From Flavobacterium crocinum (GTDB lineage: Bacteria > Bacteroidota > Bacteroidia > Flavobacteriales > Flavobacteriaceae), in contig NZ_CP029255.1 in the NCBI RefSeq assembly GCF_003122385.1, forward strand, positions 3,968,001-4,032,000: a DNA stretch of 64,000 nucleotides, in the 5' to 3' direction. Under the pieces are notes generated by a model. It did not search any database and was not told the origin of the DNA. It worked only from the letters and a program-made list of their open reading frames with translations. Below are positions 1-9,333 of the stretch, piece by piece. Made by a program: the position numbers and the translations under genes. How positions within the stretch are numbered: position 1 is the stretch's first letter; each line of letters opens with the position of its first letter.

Positions 1-346
1 CTTTGTTTTCGTAATTCACTACTTTTAAAATAATTGGCTGATTTTTTACTGTTTTTCCTTCAATAATATACAGTTTTCCTTTTTTGAAAGGAACATTGCT
101 TTGGTCAAAATCCACATCTCCGTAAGTTAAGGTATTTTTTACATCAGCAGTATCAACCCATTTTTCGCTTAGGGTTTGAACAGCTTTTTCTGAATATTGA
201 AAAGGTTTTGTTCGAAGATTATTTAAAACTCGGGCATTTGGGAAATAATTGCAACGGGTGTCTTTACCAATAAAAAATCCTGAAACAATAAAACAACCCA
301 TAATTAGGCCGATTAAGTAATATGCAAAACGGTGTACGAACTTCAT
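1..346 (-). CDS. DUF4258-like membrane-anchored protein, partial (C-terminus beyond window)
   Basis: The reverse strand is open from an ATG at 346 to the window edge (about 115 codons) and begins MKFVHRFAYYLIGLIMGCF. A hydrophobic N-terminal segment (about residues 8-26) suggests a membrane anchor or signal. A soluble part follows with the words RCNYFPNARVLNNLR, YGDVDF and YIIEGKTVKNQPIILKVVNYE. This pattern resembles the DUF4258 proteins that I recall beside alanine dehydrogenase genes in Flavobacteriaceae. The function is unknown. It lies about 37 bases beyond the ald stop on the same strand, so the two may be co-transcribed. The family name is from memory and not checked. Confidence 0.6.
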   Translation of the reverse strand, partial: MKFVHRFAYYLIGLIMGCFIVSGFFIGKDTRCNYFPNARVLNNLRTKPFQYSEKAVQTLSEKWVDTADVKNTLTYGDVDFDQSNVPFKKGKLYIIEGKTVKNQPIILKVVNYENK

Positions 347-382
347 GAAATAATTTTTTTGCAAAGGTACATTAAAGTTCCT

Positions 383-1582
383 TTAAAAAACAAGTAAATT
401 AATATCGTTATCAGGTAAATCGAACCAGTCGCCAATGGCTTTGTTTGTTAGGATTCCGTGATACAGATATATTCCATTTTTAAGTCCTTTGTTGCATCTT
501 ATAGCGCTTTCTAAACCACCATCTTCAGCTATCTGATGAAGGTAAGGTGTTAAAATGTTACTTATTGATAATGAAGCAGTTTTGGAATAACGTGATGGGA
601 TATTGGGTACACAATAATGTAAAACATTATTTTTTATAAAGGTTGGTTTTTCGTGAGTCGTAACTTCAGAAGTTTCAAAACAACCTCCTGTATCGATACT
701 CACATCAACAATTACAGCGCCTTTTTTCATGTGTTCCACCATAGTTTCGCTTACTACGATTGGGCATCTTTCTTTTCCGCGCATGGCACCAATTGCGACA
801 TCACAACGTCTTAAAGCTTTTAAAAGACCTTTTTGTTGTATGGTAGAAGTGAAAATTCGTTGACTTAAATTATTTTGAAGACGACGAAGTTTGGTAATTG
901 AATTGTCAAAAACTTTTACGTTTGCACCTAATCCTATTGCGGTTTTTGCTGCGAATTCGCCAACAGTTCCGGCTCCAAGAATTACAACTTCAGTAGGAGG
1001 GACGCCGGTTATATTTCCAAATAAAAGTCCTTTTCCGAATTCATTTGTAATCATTAATTCGGCTGCGATTAGAACAGAAGCAGTTCCTGCAATTTCGCTT
1101 AAAGATTTAACGGCAGGGTAAGAGCCATCTTCGTCTTTTATATATTCAAAAGCTAAAGCTGTGATTTTCTTTTTTGCTAATGCTTCAAAGTATTCTTTCT
1201 TTTTGGTTTTAAGCTGAATAGCCGAAATGATAGTCGTTTCGGGATTAATCATTTCAATTTCAGCTAATGTAGGCGGTTCTACTTTTAATAAAATAGGACA
1301 GCCAAAAACTCTTTTAGTATCTTTTGTGATTTCGGCACCTGCATCTGCATATTCCTTGTCAGTATAGCTTGAACTTTCTCCTGCTCCGGACTCGATCATT
1401 ACACGGTGTCCTGCATAAGTTAGAGAATTTACCGCGTCAGGAGTAAGACAGATACGACGTTCCTGATAACTGGTTTCCTTAGGAATTCCTATAAATAATT
1501 CTCTTTTAAAACGACCAACCTCAAGTTTTTCTTCTTGCGGTATTAATTGTTGTTTTGTAAACGGAGTTAAGGTAATTGACAT
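383..1582 (-). CDS. ald: alanine dehydrogenase
   Basis: This NAD-dependent enzyme interconverts L-alanine with pyruvate and ammonia in the cytoplasm. The 399-residue protein has the N-terminal AlaDh/PNT motif IGIPKE...ERRICLTPDAV (residues 31-51), the LLKVEPP loop (98-104) that holds the active-site lysine in this family, and a Rossmann nucleotide-binding loop GAGTVGE (203-209). It is about 28 residues longer at the N-terminus than typical 371-residue enzymes; the extra part (residues 1-28) looks unstructured. An internal start is possible, but this ATG follows AT-rich non-coding DNA and is plausible. It lies upstream of the DUF4258-like gene and is separated from tsaE by about 190 bases that contain repeat-like DNA. 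Confidence 0.93.
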   Translation of the reverse strand: MSITLTPFTKQQLIPQEEKLEVGRFKRELFIGIPKETSYQERRICLTPDAVNSLTYAGHRVMIESGAGESSSYTDKEYADAGAEITKDTKRVFGCPILLKVEPPTLAEIEMINPETTIISAIQLKTKKKEYFEALAKKKITALAFEYIKDEDGSYPAVKSLSEIAGTASVLIAAELMITNEFGKGLLFGNITGVPPTEVVILGAGTVGEFAAKTAIGLGANVKVFDNSITKLRRLQNNLSQRIFTSTIQQKGLLKALRRCDVAIGAMRGKERCPIVVSETMVEHMKKGAVIVDVSIDTGGCFETSEVTTHEKPTFIKNNVLHYCVPNIPSRYSKTASLSISNILTPYLHQIAEDGGLESAIRCNKGLKNGIYLYHGILTNKAIGDWFDLPDNDINLLVF

Positions 1583-1733
1583 GGATTGCGCAAAAAATTA
1601 AAGGTACAAATTACGTAAAAAGTTTTAAAATTAATGCAAAAATTCTGCTAATACTGTAAATGGGAATGTTAAGAAATTTTTTATACTTCTCAGGCGATAA
1701 ATTTTTTTTTATATATCGCTCTGTCGCTTTATT

Positions 1734-1776
1734 CCACAAAGATTCTCAGAGTTGACACAGAGATTCACAAAGATTT
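1734..1776. repeat. interspersed repeat fragment, CACAAAGATTC family
   Basis: The words CACAAAGATTCTCAGAG and CACAGAGATTCACAAAG lie here, directly after the tsaE stop. The same words, or their complements, form the inverted repeat between hisA and hisF (45535-45615). This looks like a degenerate or half copy of the same family. Confidence 0.5.
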
Positions 1777-2183
1777 TAACTTAGATTCAATTCTCTTTTT
1801 CCGTCAGAAAGTAATTTGATATTTATTGTAGAATGTTCTTCTGGAATTAAACTCGCAATTTTTTCTGACCATTCGATAAAACACCAGTTCCCAGAGTATA
1901 AGTAATCGTCAACTCCCATATCCAGAGCTTCGGTTTCTTTATTTAATCGGTAAAAATCAAAATGATACACAATTTGATTGTTGCTGGCAGAATACTCGTT
2001 AACTAAAGAAAATGTTGGACTGCTGGTTGCGTCCTGAACCCCTAAAGTTTTACATAATTGCTTGATTAATGTAGTTTTTCCAACTCCCATTTCTCCATTA
2101 AAGAGGATAATTTTTTTAGGATTTGAATCTATAATTTGCTGTGCAACTTCCTGAATTTGGTCTAATGAAAAAACGATGTTCAT
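1776..2183 (-). CDS. tsaE: tRNA threonylcarbamoyladenosine biosynthesis ATPase TsaE
   Basis: TsaE is the ATPase of the TsaB-TsaD-TsaE machinery that makes the t6A37 modification on ANN-decoding tRNAs. Starting at the ATG at 2183, the protein is 135 residues, close to the usual size, and has the P-loop GEMGVGKTT (residues 30-38). The family signature follows: SSPTFSLVNEY, then YHFDFYRL, and near the C-terminus CFIEWSEK. A longer frame begins at 2222, but those 13 extra codons are read from the arm of an inverted repeat (2199-2289), so I reject that start. It is followed on the same strand by ald and preceded by porX. Confidence 0.9.
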   Translation of the reverse strand: MNIVFSLDQIQEVAQQIIDSNPKKIILFNGEMGVGKTTLIKQLCKTLGVQDATSSPTFSLVNEYSASNNQIVYHFDFYRLNKETEALDMGVDDYLYSGNWCFIEWSEKIASLIPEEHSTINIKLLSDGKRELNLS

Positions 2184-2198
2184 TGTTGTTTTATTTTT

Positions 2199-2289
2199 GC
2201 CACGAATTTCACTAATTTTCACGAATTAAAACTTGTTTTCTTGACAAATTATCAAAATAAATTAGTGATAATTTGTGTAATTCGTGGCG
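2199..2289. repeat. inverted repeat, GCCACGAATT family
   Basis: The left arm begins GCCACGAATTTCAC at 2199 and the right arm ends with the complement GTGTAATTCGTGGC at about 2288, with partly matching inner segments. It fills the gap between porX and tsaE. A second, better preserved copy lies between hisC and hisB (42689-42747). Confidence 0.8.
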
Positions 2290-2298
2290 ATATACTTT

Positions 2299-3852
2299 TT
2301 ATTTCGGATTAAATACTAAAAACGGAATAATCATTTCTTCTAATGAAATTCCTCCGTGTTGGTACGTGTTTTTGTAATAACTTACATAATGATTGTAGTT
2401 GTTTACATAAGCCAGGAAAAAATCATTTTTAGCAAAAATAAACGAACTACTCATGTTTATTGCAGGAAGTCCAATTGTTTTTGGTTCTTTAACTACATAA
2501 ACATCTTTTTGCTCGTACGTCAAACTACGACCCGTTTTGTAACGCAAATTTAGACTTGTATTTTTATCTCCCACAACTTTCGACGGATTTTTTACATTAA
2601 TTGTTCCGTGGTCTGTGGTTAGGATCAATTTAAAGCCTAAAAGCTGTGCTTGTTGAATAATTTCTAATAAAGGAGAATTTTTAAACCAGCTTAAGGTTAA
2701 TGAGCGATACGCCTTGTCGTCTGAAGCTAATTCTTTTACAACTTCCATTTCGGTTTTAGCATGTGAAAGCATGTCGACGAAATTGTAAACTACCGTTACT
2801 AAGTCGTTTCCTTTTAAAGCTTTAAAGTTTTCGGCTAACTTTTTACCTCCTGAATAATTCGTAATTTTAAAATAATCCTCCTTAATGTTTAAGCCTAAAC
2901 GCTTTAATTGTGCTGAAAGAAATTCTGCTTCATAAAGATTTTTTCCTCCATCTTCCACATCATTTTTCCAATATTGAGGAAACTGCTTTTCCATTTCAAC
3001 AGGCATTAAACCTGAGAAAATGGAGTTTCTCGCATATTGTGTAGCGGTTGGAAGAATAGAATAATAAGGTACTTCTTTTTCTAATTTGTAATAATTGGCT
3101 ACAACAGATTCAAAGGCTTTCCATTGATCGTATCTAAGGTTGTCAATTACAACAAAAAGAATTGGTTTTTCCTTCTTTTTAAGTTCAGGGACAACCAGTT
3201 CCTTAAATAAGTTGTTAGACATAATAGGTTTGTCAGCCTTTGGCGCAAACCAGTCTTCGTAATTTCGTTCAATAAATTTTCCAAATTGCGAGTTAGCTTC
3301 TACTTTTTGAGATTCCAGAATTTCGATCATCGCTGTATCGTTGATGTCTTCCAATTTTAATTCCCAGAACAATAACTTTTTATACAATTCAACCCAATCT
3401 TCATAAGAATTGACCATTGCTAATTCCATTGCGATTTTTCTAAATTCTTTCTGGTAATCCAAAGTAGTTTTTTCTGTAATTAATCTCGAATCATCCAGAT
3501 TCTTTTTTAAGCTTAATAAAATCTGATTCGGATTAACCGGTTTGATTAAGTAGTCGGCGATTTTTGAACCAATGGCTTCTTCCATAATATATTCTTCTTC
3601 GCTTTTAGTAATCATAATCATTGGAATGGCAGATTTTTTTTCTTTCATTTCAGAAAGCGTTTCCAAGCCACTCATTCCAGGCATGTTTTCATCCAGAAAA
3701 ACAATATCGAAATTATCTTCTTCAAATAAAGCAATGGCATCGAGTCCATTATTACAAGTAGTAACTTCGTAGTTTTTCTTTTCCAGAAATAATATGTGGG
3801 GCTTTAAAAGATCGATTTCATCATCGACCCAAAGTATTTTGATCTTATCCAT
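2299..3852 (-). CDS. porX: PorX: receiver-PglZ regulator of type IX secretion
   Basis: PorX is the response regulator that, with the PorY kinase and the SigP sigma factor, controls type IX secretion genes in Porphyromonas; orthologues occur across T9SS-bearing Bacteroidota. From MDKIKILWVDDE the protein is 517 residues, nearly the length of the known PorX (518). Residues 1-120 are a CheY-like receiver with acidic D10/D11, phospho-acceptor D54, T82 and K104. After a helical linker comes a PglZ/alkaline-phosphatase-type domain with VIDNLRYDQW (235-244), a candidate nucleophile threonine in PTATQYARN (T271) and the metal-site motif TTDHGTINV. Eight further in-frame codons upstream (to 3876) are unlikely to be used. 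No kinase lies nearby; the two-component pair at 36.8 kb has an ordinary OmpR-type regulator. Confidence 0.9.
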   Translation of the reverse strand: MDKIKILWVDDEIDLLKPHILFLEKKNYEVTTCNNGLDAIALFEEDNFDIVFLDENMPGMSGLETLSEMKEKKSAIPMIMITKSEEEYIMEEAIGSKIADYLIKPVNPNQILLSLKKNLDDSRLITEKTTLDYQKEFRKIAMELAMVNSYEDWVELYKKLLFWELKLEDINDTAMIEILESQKVEANSQFGKFIERNYEDWFAPKADKPIMSNNLFKELVVPELKKKEKPILFVVIDNLRYDQWKAFESVVANYYKLEKEVPYYSILPTATQYARNSIFSGLMPVEMEKQFPQYWKNDVEDGGKNLYEAEFLSAQLKRLGLNIKEDYFKITNYSGGKKLAENFKALKGNDLVTVVYNFVDMLSHAKTEMEVVKELASDDKAYRSLTLSWFKNSPLLEIIQQAQLLGFKLILTTDHGTINVKNPSKVVGDKNTSLNLRYKTGRSLTYEQKDVYVVKEPKTIGLPAINMSSSFIFAKNDFFLAYVNNYNHYVSYYKNTYQHGGISLEEMIIPFLVFNPK

Positions 3853-4046
3853 AAAGTAAATTAATTTATACTGCAATTTAAAAGTAATAGAACTTAAAAA
3901 CTATTAAAAATAGTATAAAATTACCAAAGCTGAGCTATGAATTTATTTTAAAAATTAACATTTTTTAATCTATTTTATTGATAATCATTAGAATTTGGAC
4001 TTTCATTTTTAAATAAAAAACTCCAATCTCTTTATACTTATTTACT

Positions 4047-4054
4047 TATATTTG
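4047..4054 (+). promoter_or_regulatory. candidate -7 element TATATTTG for the HD gene
   Basis: TATATTTG matches the Bacteroidota -7 consensus TAnnTTTG and lies 23 bases before the GTG start at 4078. I do not see a convincing -33 TTTG at the usual 19-base spacing. Confidence 0.45.
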
Positions 4055-4077
4055 TTGACCTAAAAAATATCGCACTA

Positions 4078-5307
4078 GTGACTCATATCAACAAACTTAA
4101 AATATTCAACGATCCTATATATGGCTTTATAACGATTCCGAATGAGCTGGTTTACGATTTAATCCAGCATCCGTATTTTCAGCGTTTACGTAGAATCTCT
4201 CAAATGGGATTGTCGTATTTGGTGTATCCGGGAGCGAATCATACTCGTTTTCATCACGCTTTAGGATGTATGCATTTGATGAAAAAAGCAATTGATACGC
4301 TTCGTTTTAAAGATGTGGTAATATCTGAAGAAGAAGAAAATGCGCTGTTAATTGCGATTTTGCTTCACGATATTGGGCACGGACCATTTTCTCATGCAAT
4401 GGAAAGAAGTATTGTGGAAGATGTGCATCACGAGGCTATTTCATTATTATTTATGAATCAGCTGAATGACGAATTTGATGGGAGATTAAGTTTAGCAATT
4501 CAGGTATTTAAAGGAGAATATCATAGAAAATTCATGTTGCAGTTGATTTCCAGTCAATTGGATATGGATCGAATGGATTACTTAAAACGTGATAGTTTTT
4601 ATACAGGAGTTGCAGAAGGAAATGTGAATTCTGAACGTTTGATTCAGATGATGAATGTGGAAAACGATGTTTTGGTTATTGAAGAAAAAGGAATTTATTC
4701 TGTAGAAAAATTTCTGCTTTCAAGAAGATTAATGTACTGGCAGGCTTATTTGCATAAAACGAGTTTGGTTGCCGAATTAATTTTGATGAAAGTCCTAAAA
4801 AGAGCGAAAGAATTAACATTAAAAGGGGTTAAATTGCCTTGTAGTGAACCTCTTTCGTATTTTATGCATAATAAGGTTACACTTGAAGACTTTGATGCCG
4901 AAAATCTGGATTTGTTTTCTCAATTGGACGATTTTGATATTATAAGTGCCTTAAAAGCCTGGCAAAAACATACTGATTTTATACTTTCTACTTTAAGTAA
5001 AATGATCATTAACAGAGATTTGTTGAAAATTAAACTAAGTGCAGAAAAGATTCCGGTAGAAGAATCACAATCTTTGAAAGAAGAATTTGCCGAAGCACAT
5101 CATATTTCGGCAGTAGATGCGGGTTATTTTATTTTTAGAGGAAAAATTAAAAATCAGGCATACAGTAAAGAAGCGGAACCTATCCGAATTCTGAAAAAAG
5201 ATAAAACAATTGAGGATGTTGTGGAAGCTTCTGATCAGCTGAATTTGAAATCGTTATCAAAATTGGTAACAAAATATTATATCTGTTTCCCAAAACAACT
5301 TATCTAA
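4078..5307 (+). CDS. HD-domain phosphohydrolase (dNTPase-like)
   Basis: This 409-residue soluble protein begins NKLKIFNDPIYGFI and has an HD metal site: H59/H60 in TRFHHALG, then HDIGHGPFSH (97-106), then QLDMDRMDYLKRDSFYTG, a block shared with SAMHD1/dGTPase-like HD proteins. It probably hydrolyses a nucleotide or other phosphoester; the substrate cannot be told from sequence. The start is GTG; no ATG lies in frame nearby that would keep the conserved N-terminus. It lies 39 bases upstream of lpxD, so it may share transcription with the lipid A block. Confidence 0.85.
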   Translation: MTHINKLKIFNDPIYGFITIPNELVYDLIQHPYFQRLRRISQMGLSYLVYPGANHTRFHHALGCMHLMKKAIDTLRFKDVVISEEEENALLIAILLHDIGHGPFSHAMERSIVEDVHHEAISLLFMNQLNDEFDGRLSLAIQVFKGEYHRKFMLQLISSQLDMDRMDYLKRDSFYTGVAEGNVNSERLIQMMNVENDVLVIEEKGIYSVEKFLLSRRLMYWQAYLHKTSLVAELILMKVLKRAKELTLKGVKLPCSEPLSYFMHNKVTLEDFDAENLDLFSQLDDFDIISALKAWQKHTDFILSTLSKMIINRDLLKIKLSAEKIPVEESQSLKEEFAEAHHISAVDAGYFIFRGKIKNQAYSKEAEPIRILKKDKTIEDVVEASDQLNLKSLSKLVTKYYICFPKQLI

Positions 5308-5346
5308 AATTAACATTTAAAACCTATTTTTTATATTTTTGTCGCG

Positions 5347-6390
5347 ATGAAATTTACAGCAGAACAAATAGCAGGAATTTTAGAAGGAGAAGTTGTTGGG
5401 AATCCCAATGCAGAAGTTTCTAAACTTTCTAAAATAGAAGAAGGCGATGAGGGGTCGCTAACTTTTTTGGCTAATCCAAAGTATATCAAGTATATATATA
5501 CAACAAAAGCGACAGTAACAATTGTTAATGACAGCTTTGTTCCCGAACAGGAAATTATTACTACTTTAATAAAAGTAGAAGATGCTTATGCGGCGTTTTC
5601 TAAACTTTTACATTTTTATAATCAGGTAAAACTAAATAAAACAGGTATCGAACCTCAGTCTTTTATGTCTGAAGGAACTAAATATGGTGAAAATTTATAC
5701 CTGGGAAGTTTTAGTTATATAGGACAAAATGTAGTCTTGGGTGATAATGTTAAGATTTATCCAAACAGTTTTATTGGAGATAATGTGGTTATTGGTAATA
5801 ATGTTTTCATTTTTGCCGGAGCTAAAATTTATTCTGAAACTGTAATTGGCAACAATTGTACTGTTCACTCAGGAGTTATTATTGGTGCTGATGGTTTTGG
5901 TTTCGCACCAAATGAAAATGGAGAATATAGTAAAGTACCTCAGATTGGTAATGTTATAATAGAAGATAACGTAGATATTGGTGCAAATACAACGATCGAC
6001 AGAGCAACTCTTGGATCTACAGTAATCCGAAAAGGAGTTAAATTAGATAATCAGATTCAGATTGCACACAATGTTGAAATTGGAAAAAATACTGTGATTG
6101 CTGCTCAAAGTGGTGTAGCAGGTTCAACAAAAATCGGTGAAAACTGTATAATTGGTGGTCAGGTAGGTATCGCAGGTCATTTAACTATAGGGAATAATGT
6201 TAGGCTTCAGGCGCAGTCTGGAGTTGCCAGAAACATTAAAGATGATGAAGTTTTGCAAGGAACCCCATCGTTAGGATATAATGATTTTAATAAATCGTAT
6301 GTTCACTTTAAAAATCTTCCTAAGATAGTGGCCGAAGTTCAAGAATTAAAAAAACAAATAATAAACCCAAAAAATGGAAATAATGGTTAA
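5347..6390 (+). CDS. lpxD: UDP-3-O-(3-hydroxyacyl)glucosamine N-acyltransferase LpxD
   Basis: This enzyme adds the second hydroxy-fatty acid, to the 2-amino group of UDP-3-O-acyl-glucosamine, in lipid A synthesis. The 347-residue protein has an N-terminal uridine-binding region (residues 1-100, with LTFLANPKY) and then a left-handed beta-helix of hexapeptide repeats ([29 protein letters not shown]). The sequence [13 protein letters not shown] contains the conserved catalytic histidine region. The C-terminal helix ends in [13 protein letters not shown]. The stop overlaps the start of lpxC-fabZ, which indicates translational coupling. Confidence 0.95.
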   Translation: MKFTAEQIAGILEGEVVGNPNAEVSKLSKIEEGDEGSLTFLANPKYIKYIYTTKATVTIVNDSFVPEQEIITTLIKVEDAYAAFSKLLHFYNQVKLNKTGIEPQSFMSEGTKYGENLYLGSFSYIGQNVVLGDNVKIYPNSFIGDNVVIGNNVFIFAGAKIYSETVIGNNCTVHSGVIIGADGFGFAPNENGEYSKVPQIGNVIIEDNVDIGANTTIDRATLGSTVIRKGVKLDNQIQIAHNVEIGKNTVIAAQSGVAGSTKIGENCIIGGQVGIAGHLTIGNNVRLQAQSGVARNIKDDEVLQGTPSLGYNDFNKSYVHFKNLPKIVAEVQELKKQIINPKNGNNG

Positions 6391-7771
6391 ACAGAAGACC
6401 ATCAAAAATGAAATTTCACTAACAGGAGTTGGATTGCATACTGGAAAAGAAGTTACAATGACTTTTAAACCTGCTCCCGTTAATAATGGTTTCACTTTTG
6501 TAAGAGTAGATTTGCAAGGTCAACCAGTCATTGAGGCTGATGCTAATTATGTTGTTAATACTCAAAGAGGAACAAATCTTGAGAAATTAGGAGTAAAAAT
6601 TCAAACACCTGAACACGTTTTAGCTGCAGTAGTTGGCTGCGATTTGGATAATATTATTATTGAATTGAATGCCTCTGAACTTCCAATTATGGACGGTTCA
6701 TCAAAATATTTTGTTGAAGCTATTGAAAAAGCTGGTATTGAAGAACAAGATGCTCAGCGTAATGTTTATGTGGTAAAAGAAGTAATTTCTTTTACAGACG
6801 AAGCTACAGGAAGTGAAATCCTGGTTATGCCAAGTGACGAATATCAAGTAACTGCAATGGTTGATTTTGGTACTAAAGTTTTAGGAACTCAAAATGCAAC
6901 TTTAAAAAGTTTATCAGATTTTAAACAAGAAATTGCAAGTTCAAGAACTTTTAGTTTCTTACATGAGTTAGAATCTTTATTAGAACATGGTCTAATAAAA
7001 GGTGGAGATTTAAATAATGCAATCGTTTATGTAGATAAAGAAATCTCTGAATCTACAATGGAAAATCTTAAAAAAGCATTTGGTAAAGACGAAATTTCGG
7101 TTAAACCAAATGGTGTTTTAGATAACCTTACTTTACACTATCCAAACGAAGCTGCAAGACATAAATTACTTGATGTAATTGGGGATTTATCTTTGATTGG
7201 TGTTCGTATTCAGGGAAAAATTATTGCTAATAAACCAGGTCATTTTGTTAATACGCAATTTGCTAAAAAACTGGCTAAAATTATCAAAATAGAGCAAAGA
7301 AATCATGTTCCAACTTATGATTTACATCAGGAACCATTGATGGATATTCATAAAATTATGTCAATGCTGCCTCATAGACCTCCATTTTTGTTAATTGACA
7401 GAATTATAGAAATGTCGGATCGTCACGTAGTTGGATTGAAAAATGTGACTATGAACGAGAATTTCTTCGTAGGACACTTTCCGGAAGCTCCGGTTATGCC
7501 AGGTGTTTTAATTGTAGAAGCAATGGCACAAACAGGAGGAATCTTAGTTTTAAGTACAGTTCCGGATCCGGAAAACTATTTAACATACTTTATGAAAATT
7601 GACAACGTTAAATTTAAACATAAAGTACTGCCGGGAGATACGTTAATTTTCAAATGTGAATTGATTTCTCCAATCAGAAGAGGAATTTGTCATATGCAGG
7701 CAAACGCTTATGCAAATGGTAAATTAGTAACTGAGGCAGAATTAATGGCACAAATTGCAAGAAAACAATAA
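6383..7771 (+). CDS. lpxC-fabZ: bifunctional UDP-3-O-acyl-GlcNAc deacetylase / 3-hydroxyacyl-ACP dehydratase
   Basis: The gene fuses two enzymes. The N-terminal 300 residues are LpxC, the zinc deacetylase that commits precursors to lipid A, with [15 protein letters not shown] (zinc His) and [12 protein letters not shown] (zinc His and Asp). The C-terminal 150 residues are FabZ, the hydroxyacyl-ACP dehydratase of fatty acid synthesis, with [13 protein letters not shown] and [20 protein letters not shown] carrying the catalytic His and Glu. Such fusions are known in Bacteroidota. Two starts are possible (6374 or 6383); I prefer MVKQKT at 6383, which matches the usual N-terminus. Either way it overlaps the end of lpxD. 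Confidence 0.95.
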   Translation: MVKQKTIKNEISLTGVGLHTGKEVTMTFKPAPVNNGFTFVRVDLQGQPVIEADANYVVNTQRGTNLEKLGVKIQTPEHVLAAVVGCDLDNIIIELNASELPIMDGSSKYFVEAIEKAGIEEQDAQRNVYVVKEVISFTDEATGSEILVMPSDEYQVTAMVDFGTKVLGTQNATLKSLSDFKQEIASSRTFSFLHELESLLEHGLIKGGDLNNAIVYVDKEISESTMENLKKAFGKDEISVKPNGVLDNLTLHYPNEAARHKLLDVIGDLSLIGVRIQGKIIANKPGHFVNTQFAKKLAKIIKIEQRNHVPTYDLHQEPLMDIHKIMSMLPHRPPFLLIDRIIEMSDRHVVGLKNVTMNENFFVGHFPEAPVMPGVLIVEAMAQTGGILVLSTVPDPENYLTYFMKIDNVKFKHKVLPGDTLIFKCELISPIRRGICHMQANAYANGKLVTEAELMAQIARKQ

Positions 7772-7842
7772 TAAATTATCAAATTTATTGTTTAGGTTTG
7801 TTGCCTCAATTAGACTATTTTAATTTAAAATATAAAACATAG

Positions 7843-8628
7843 ATGAATCAACCATTAGCATATGTTCATCCTGGCGCGAAAATCGCTAAAAACGTTGTAA
7901 TCGAACCATTTACAACAATTCACAATAATGTTGTTATTGGTGACGGTACGTGGATTGGTTCGAATGTGACCATCATGGAAGGCGCTCGAATTGGAAAAAA
8001 TTGTAATATTTTTCCGGGAGCAGTAATTTCAGCTGTGCCACAAGATTTAAAATTTGGAGGAGAAGATTCTCTTGCTATTATTGGAGATAATTGTACTATT
8101 AGAGAGTGCGTTACTATAAACAGAGGAACAATTGCTTCAGGACAAACAGTTATTGGAAATAATTGTTTAGTAATGGCTTATGCCCACATTGCACACGATT
8201 GCGAAATTGGAAATAATGCAATTATCGTTAATGGAGTCGCTTTGGCTGGTCACGTAGTTGTTGGTAATCATGCAGTTATTGGTGGTTTAGCAGCTATTCA
8301 CCAATTCATTCATATTGGAGATCACGCCATGATTTCTGGTGGATCTTTGGTTAGAAAAGATGTTCCTCCATACACAAAGGCAGCAAAAGAGCCATTGTCT
8401 TATGTTGGAATCAACTCTGTTGGTTTAAGAAGAAGAGGTTTCAGTACTGAAAAAATTAGAGAGATTCAAGAAATCTATAGAATTTTATACCAAAAGAATT
8501 ATAATACAACTCAAGCTTTAAGTATTATTGAAGCAGAAATGGAAGCGACTCCTGAAAGAGATGAAATTCTTGATTTTATCAGAAATTCTTCTCGAGGAAT
8601 TATGAAAGGTTATTCTGGGAACTATTAA
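7843..8628 (+). CDS. lpxA: acyl-[ACP]-UDP-N-acetylglucosamine O-acyltransferase LpxA
   Basis: LpxA catalyses the first step of lipid A synthesis, acylation of UDP-GlcNAc at O-3. The 261-residue length is typical. Hexapeptide repeats fill residues 1-190, with the family hallmark GGLAAIHQFIHIGDHAMISGGS and the active-site histidine in AYAHIAHDCEIGNN. The C-terminal helical part (KIREIQEIYRILYQ) is that of LpxA. It follows lpxC-fabZ after 71 bases, so lpxD, lpxC-fabZ and lpxA form the expected cluster. Confidence 0.95.
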   Translation: MNQPLAYVHPGAKIAKNVVIEPFTTIHNNVVIGDGTWIGSNVTIMEGARIGKNCNIFPGAVISAVPQDLKFGGEDSLAIIGDNCTIRECVTINRGTIASGQTVIGNNCLVMAYAHIAHDCEIGNNAIIVNGVALAGHVVVGNHAVIGGLAAIHQFIHIGDHAMISGGSLVRKDVPPYTKAAKEPLSYVGINSVGLRRRGFSTEKIREIQEIYRILYQKNYNTTQALSIIEAEMEATPERDEILDFIRNSSRGIMKGYSGNY

Positions 8629-8635
8629 TTGTTTT

Positions 8636-8760
8636 AGAGTTTAGATTTCTGATTTTAGATTTCTGAACTTTGAACTAAATTTGAATAAATATTAAAAAAT
8701 GAAGATTGGTTCTTTAGATAAGAATCTAAAATCAATATTCTAAAATCTAAAATAAAAAAA
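8636..8760. repeat. inverted repeat of the ATTTTAGATT family between lpxA and efp
   Basis: The left part holds GTTTAGATTTCTGATTTTAG and TTTCTGAAC; the right part holds the complement words AGAATCTAAAATC and ATTCTAAAATCTAAAAT. The same AATCTAAA word recurs in tandem before hisH (44074-44104), before hisA and before hisIE. Confidence 0.7.
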
Positions 8761-8765
8761 AACAA

Positions 8766-9332
8766 ATGGCATCTACATCAGATATTAGAAACGGATTGTG
8801 TATTAAATTTAATCACGATATCTATAAAATCATTGAATTTCTTCACGTAAAACCTGGGAAAGGACCAGCTTTCGTAAGAACAAAACTAAAAAGTTTAACT
8901 TCAGGTAAAGTATTAGATAATACTTTCTCTGCAGGTCACAAAATTGATGTTATCCGTGTTGAGACACATACGTTCCAGTATCTGTATCCAGAAGGTGATG
9001 AATTTCACTTTATGAATGCTGAAACGTTTGAACAAATTTCTTTAAACAAAAATATTTTGGATGCTCCGGATTTGTTAAAAGAAGGAACAAACGTAATGGT
9101 GCAAATCAATACAGAAACAGATTTACCATTATCAGTAGATATGCCTGCATCTGTAATTCTTGAAGTTACTTATGCTGAACCAGGTGTAAAAGGAAATACT
9201 GCTACAAATGCAACGAAAAACGCTACTGTAGAAACTGGTGCAAACATCAACGTTCCTTTGTTTATCAATGAAGGAGATAAAATCAAAATCGATACAGCTT
9301 CAGGTTCTTACATGGAGCGTGTAAAAGAATAA
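8766..9332 (+). CDS. efp: elongation factor P
   Basis: EF-P binds ribosomes stalled at polyproline and helps peptide-bond formation. The 188-residue protein shows the N-terminal KOW-like domain with HVKPGKGPAFVRTKLK; the lysine at the loop tip (K32) corresponds to the residue modified in other species. The central domain contains QYLYPEGDEFHFM, and the C-terminal OB domain has the signature GANINVPLFINEGDKIKIDT. No EpmA/EpmB modification genes are in the window. The position next to lipid A genes is probably conserved synteny rather than function. Confidence 0.97.
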   Translation: MASTSDIRNGLCIKFNHDIYKIIEFLHVKPGKGPAFVRTKLKSLTSGKVLDNTFSAGHKIDVIRVETHTFQYLYPEGDEFHFMNAETFEQISLNKNILDAPDLLKEGTNVMVQINTETDLPLSVDMPASVILEVTYAEPGVKGNTATNATKNATVETGANINVPLFINEGDKIKIDTASGSYMERVKE

Positions 9333-9333
9333 T

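Noticed and set aside
2299..3852. PglZ of a BREX/Pgl phage-defence system
   Set aside because: The PglZ domain is fused to a CheY-like receiver and matches PorX in length and motifs; no other BREX genes (brxL, pglX, brxC) are nearby.
4078..5307. dGTPase proper
   Set aside because: The HD core matches the broader HD phosphohydrolase family; evidence for dGTP specificity is lacking, so no gene symbol is given.
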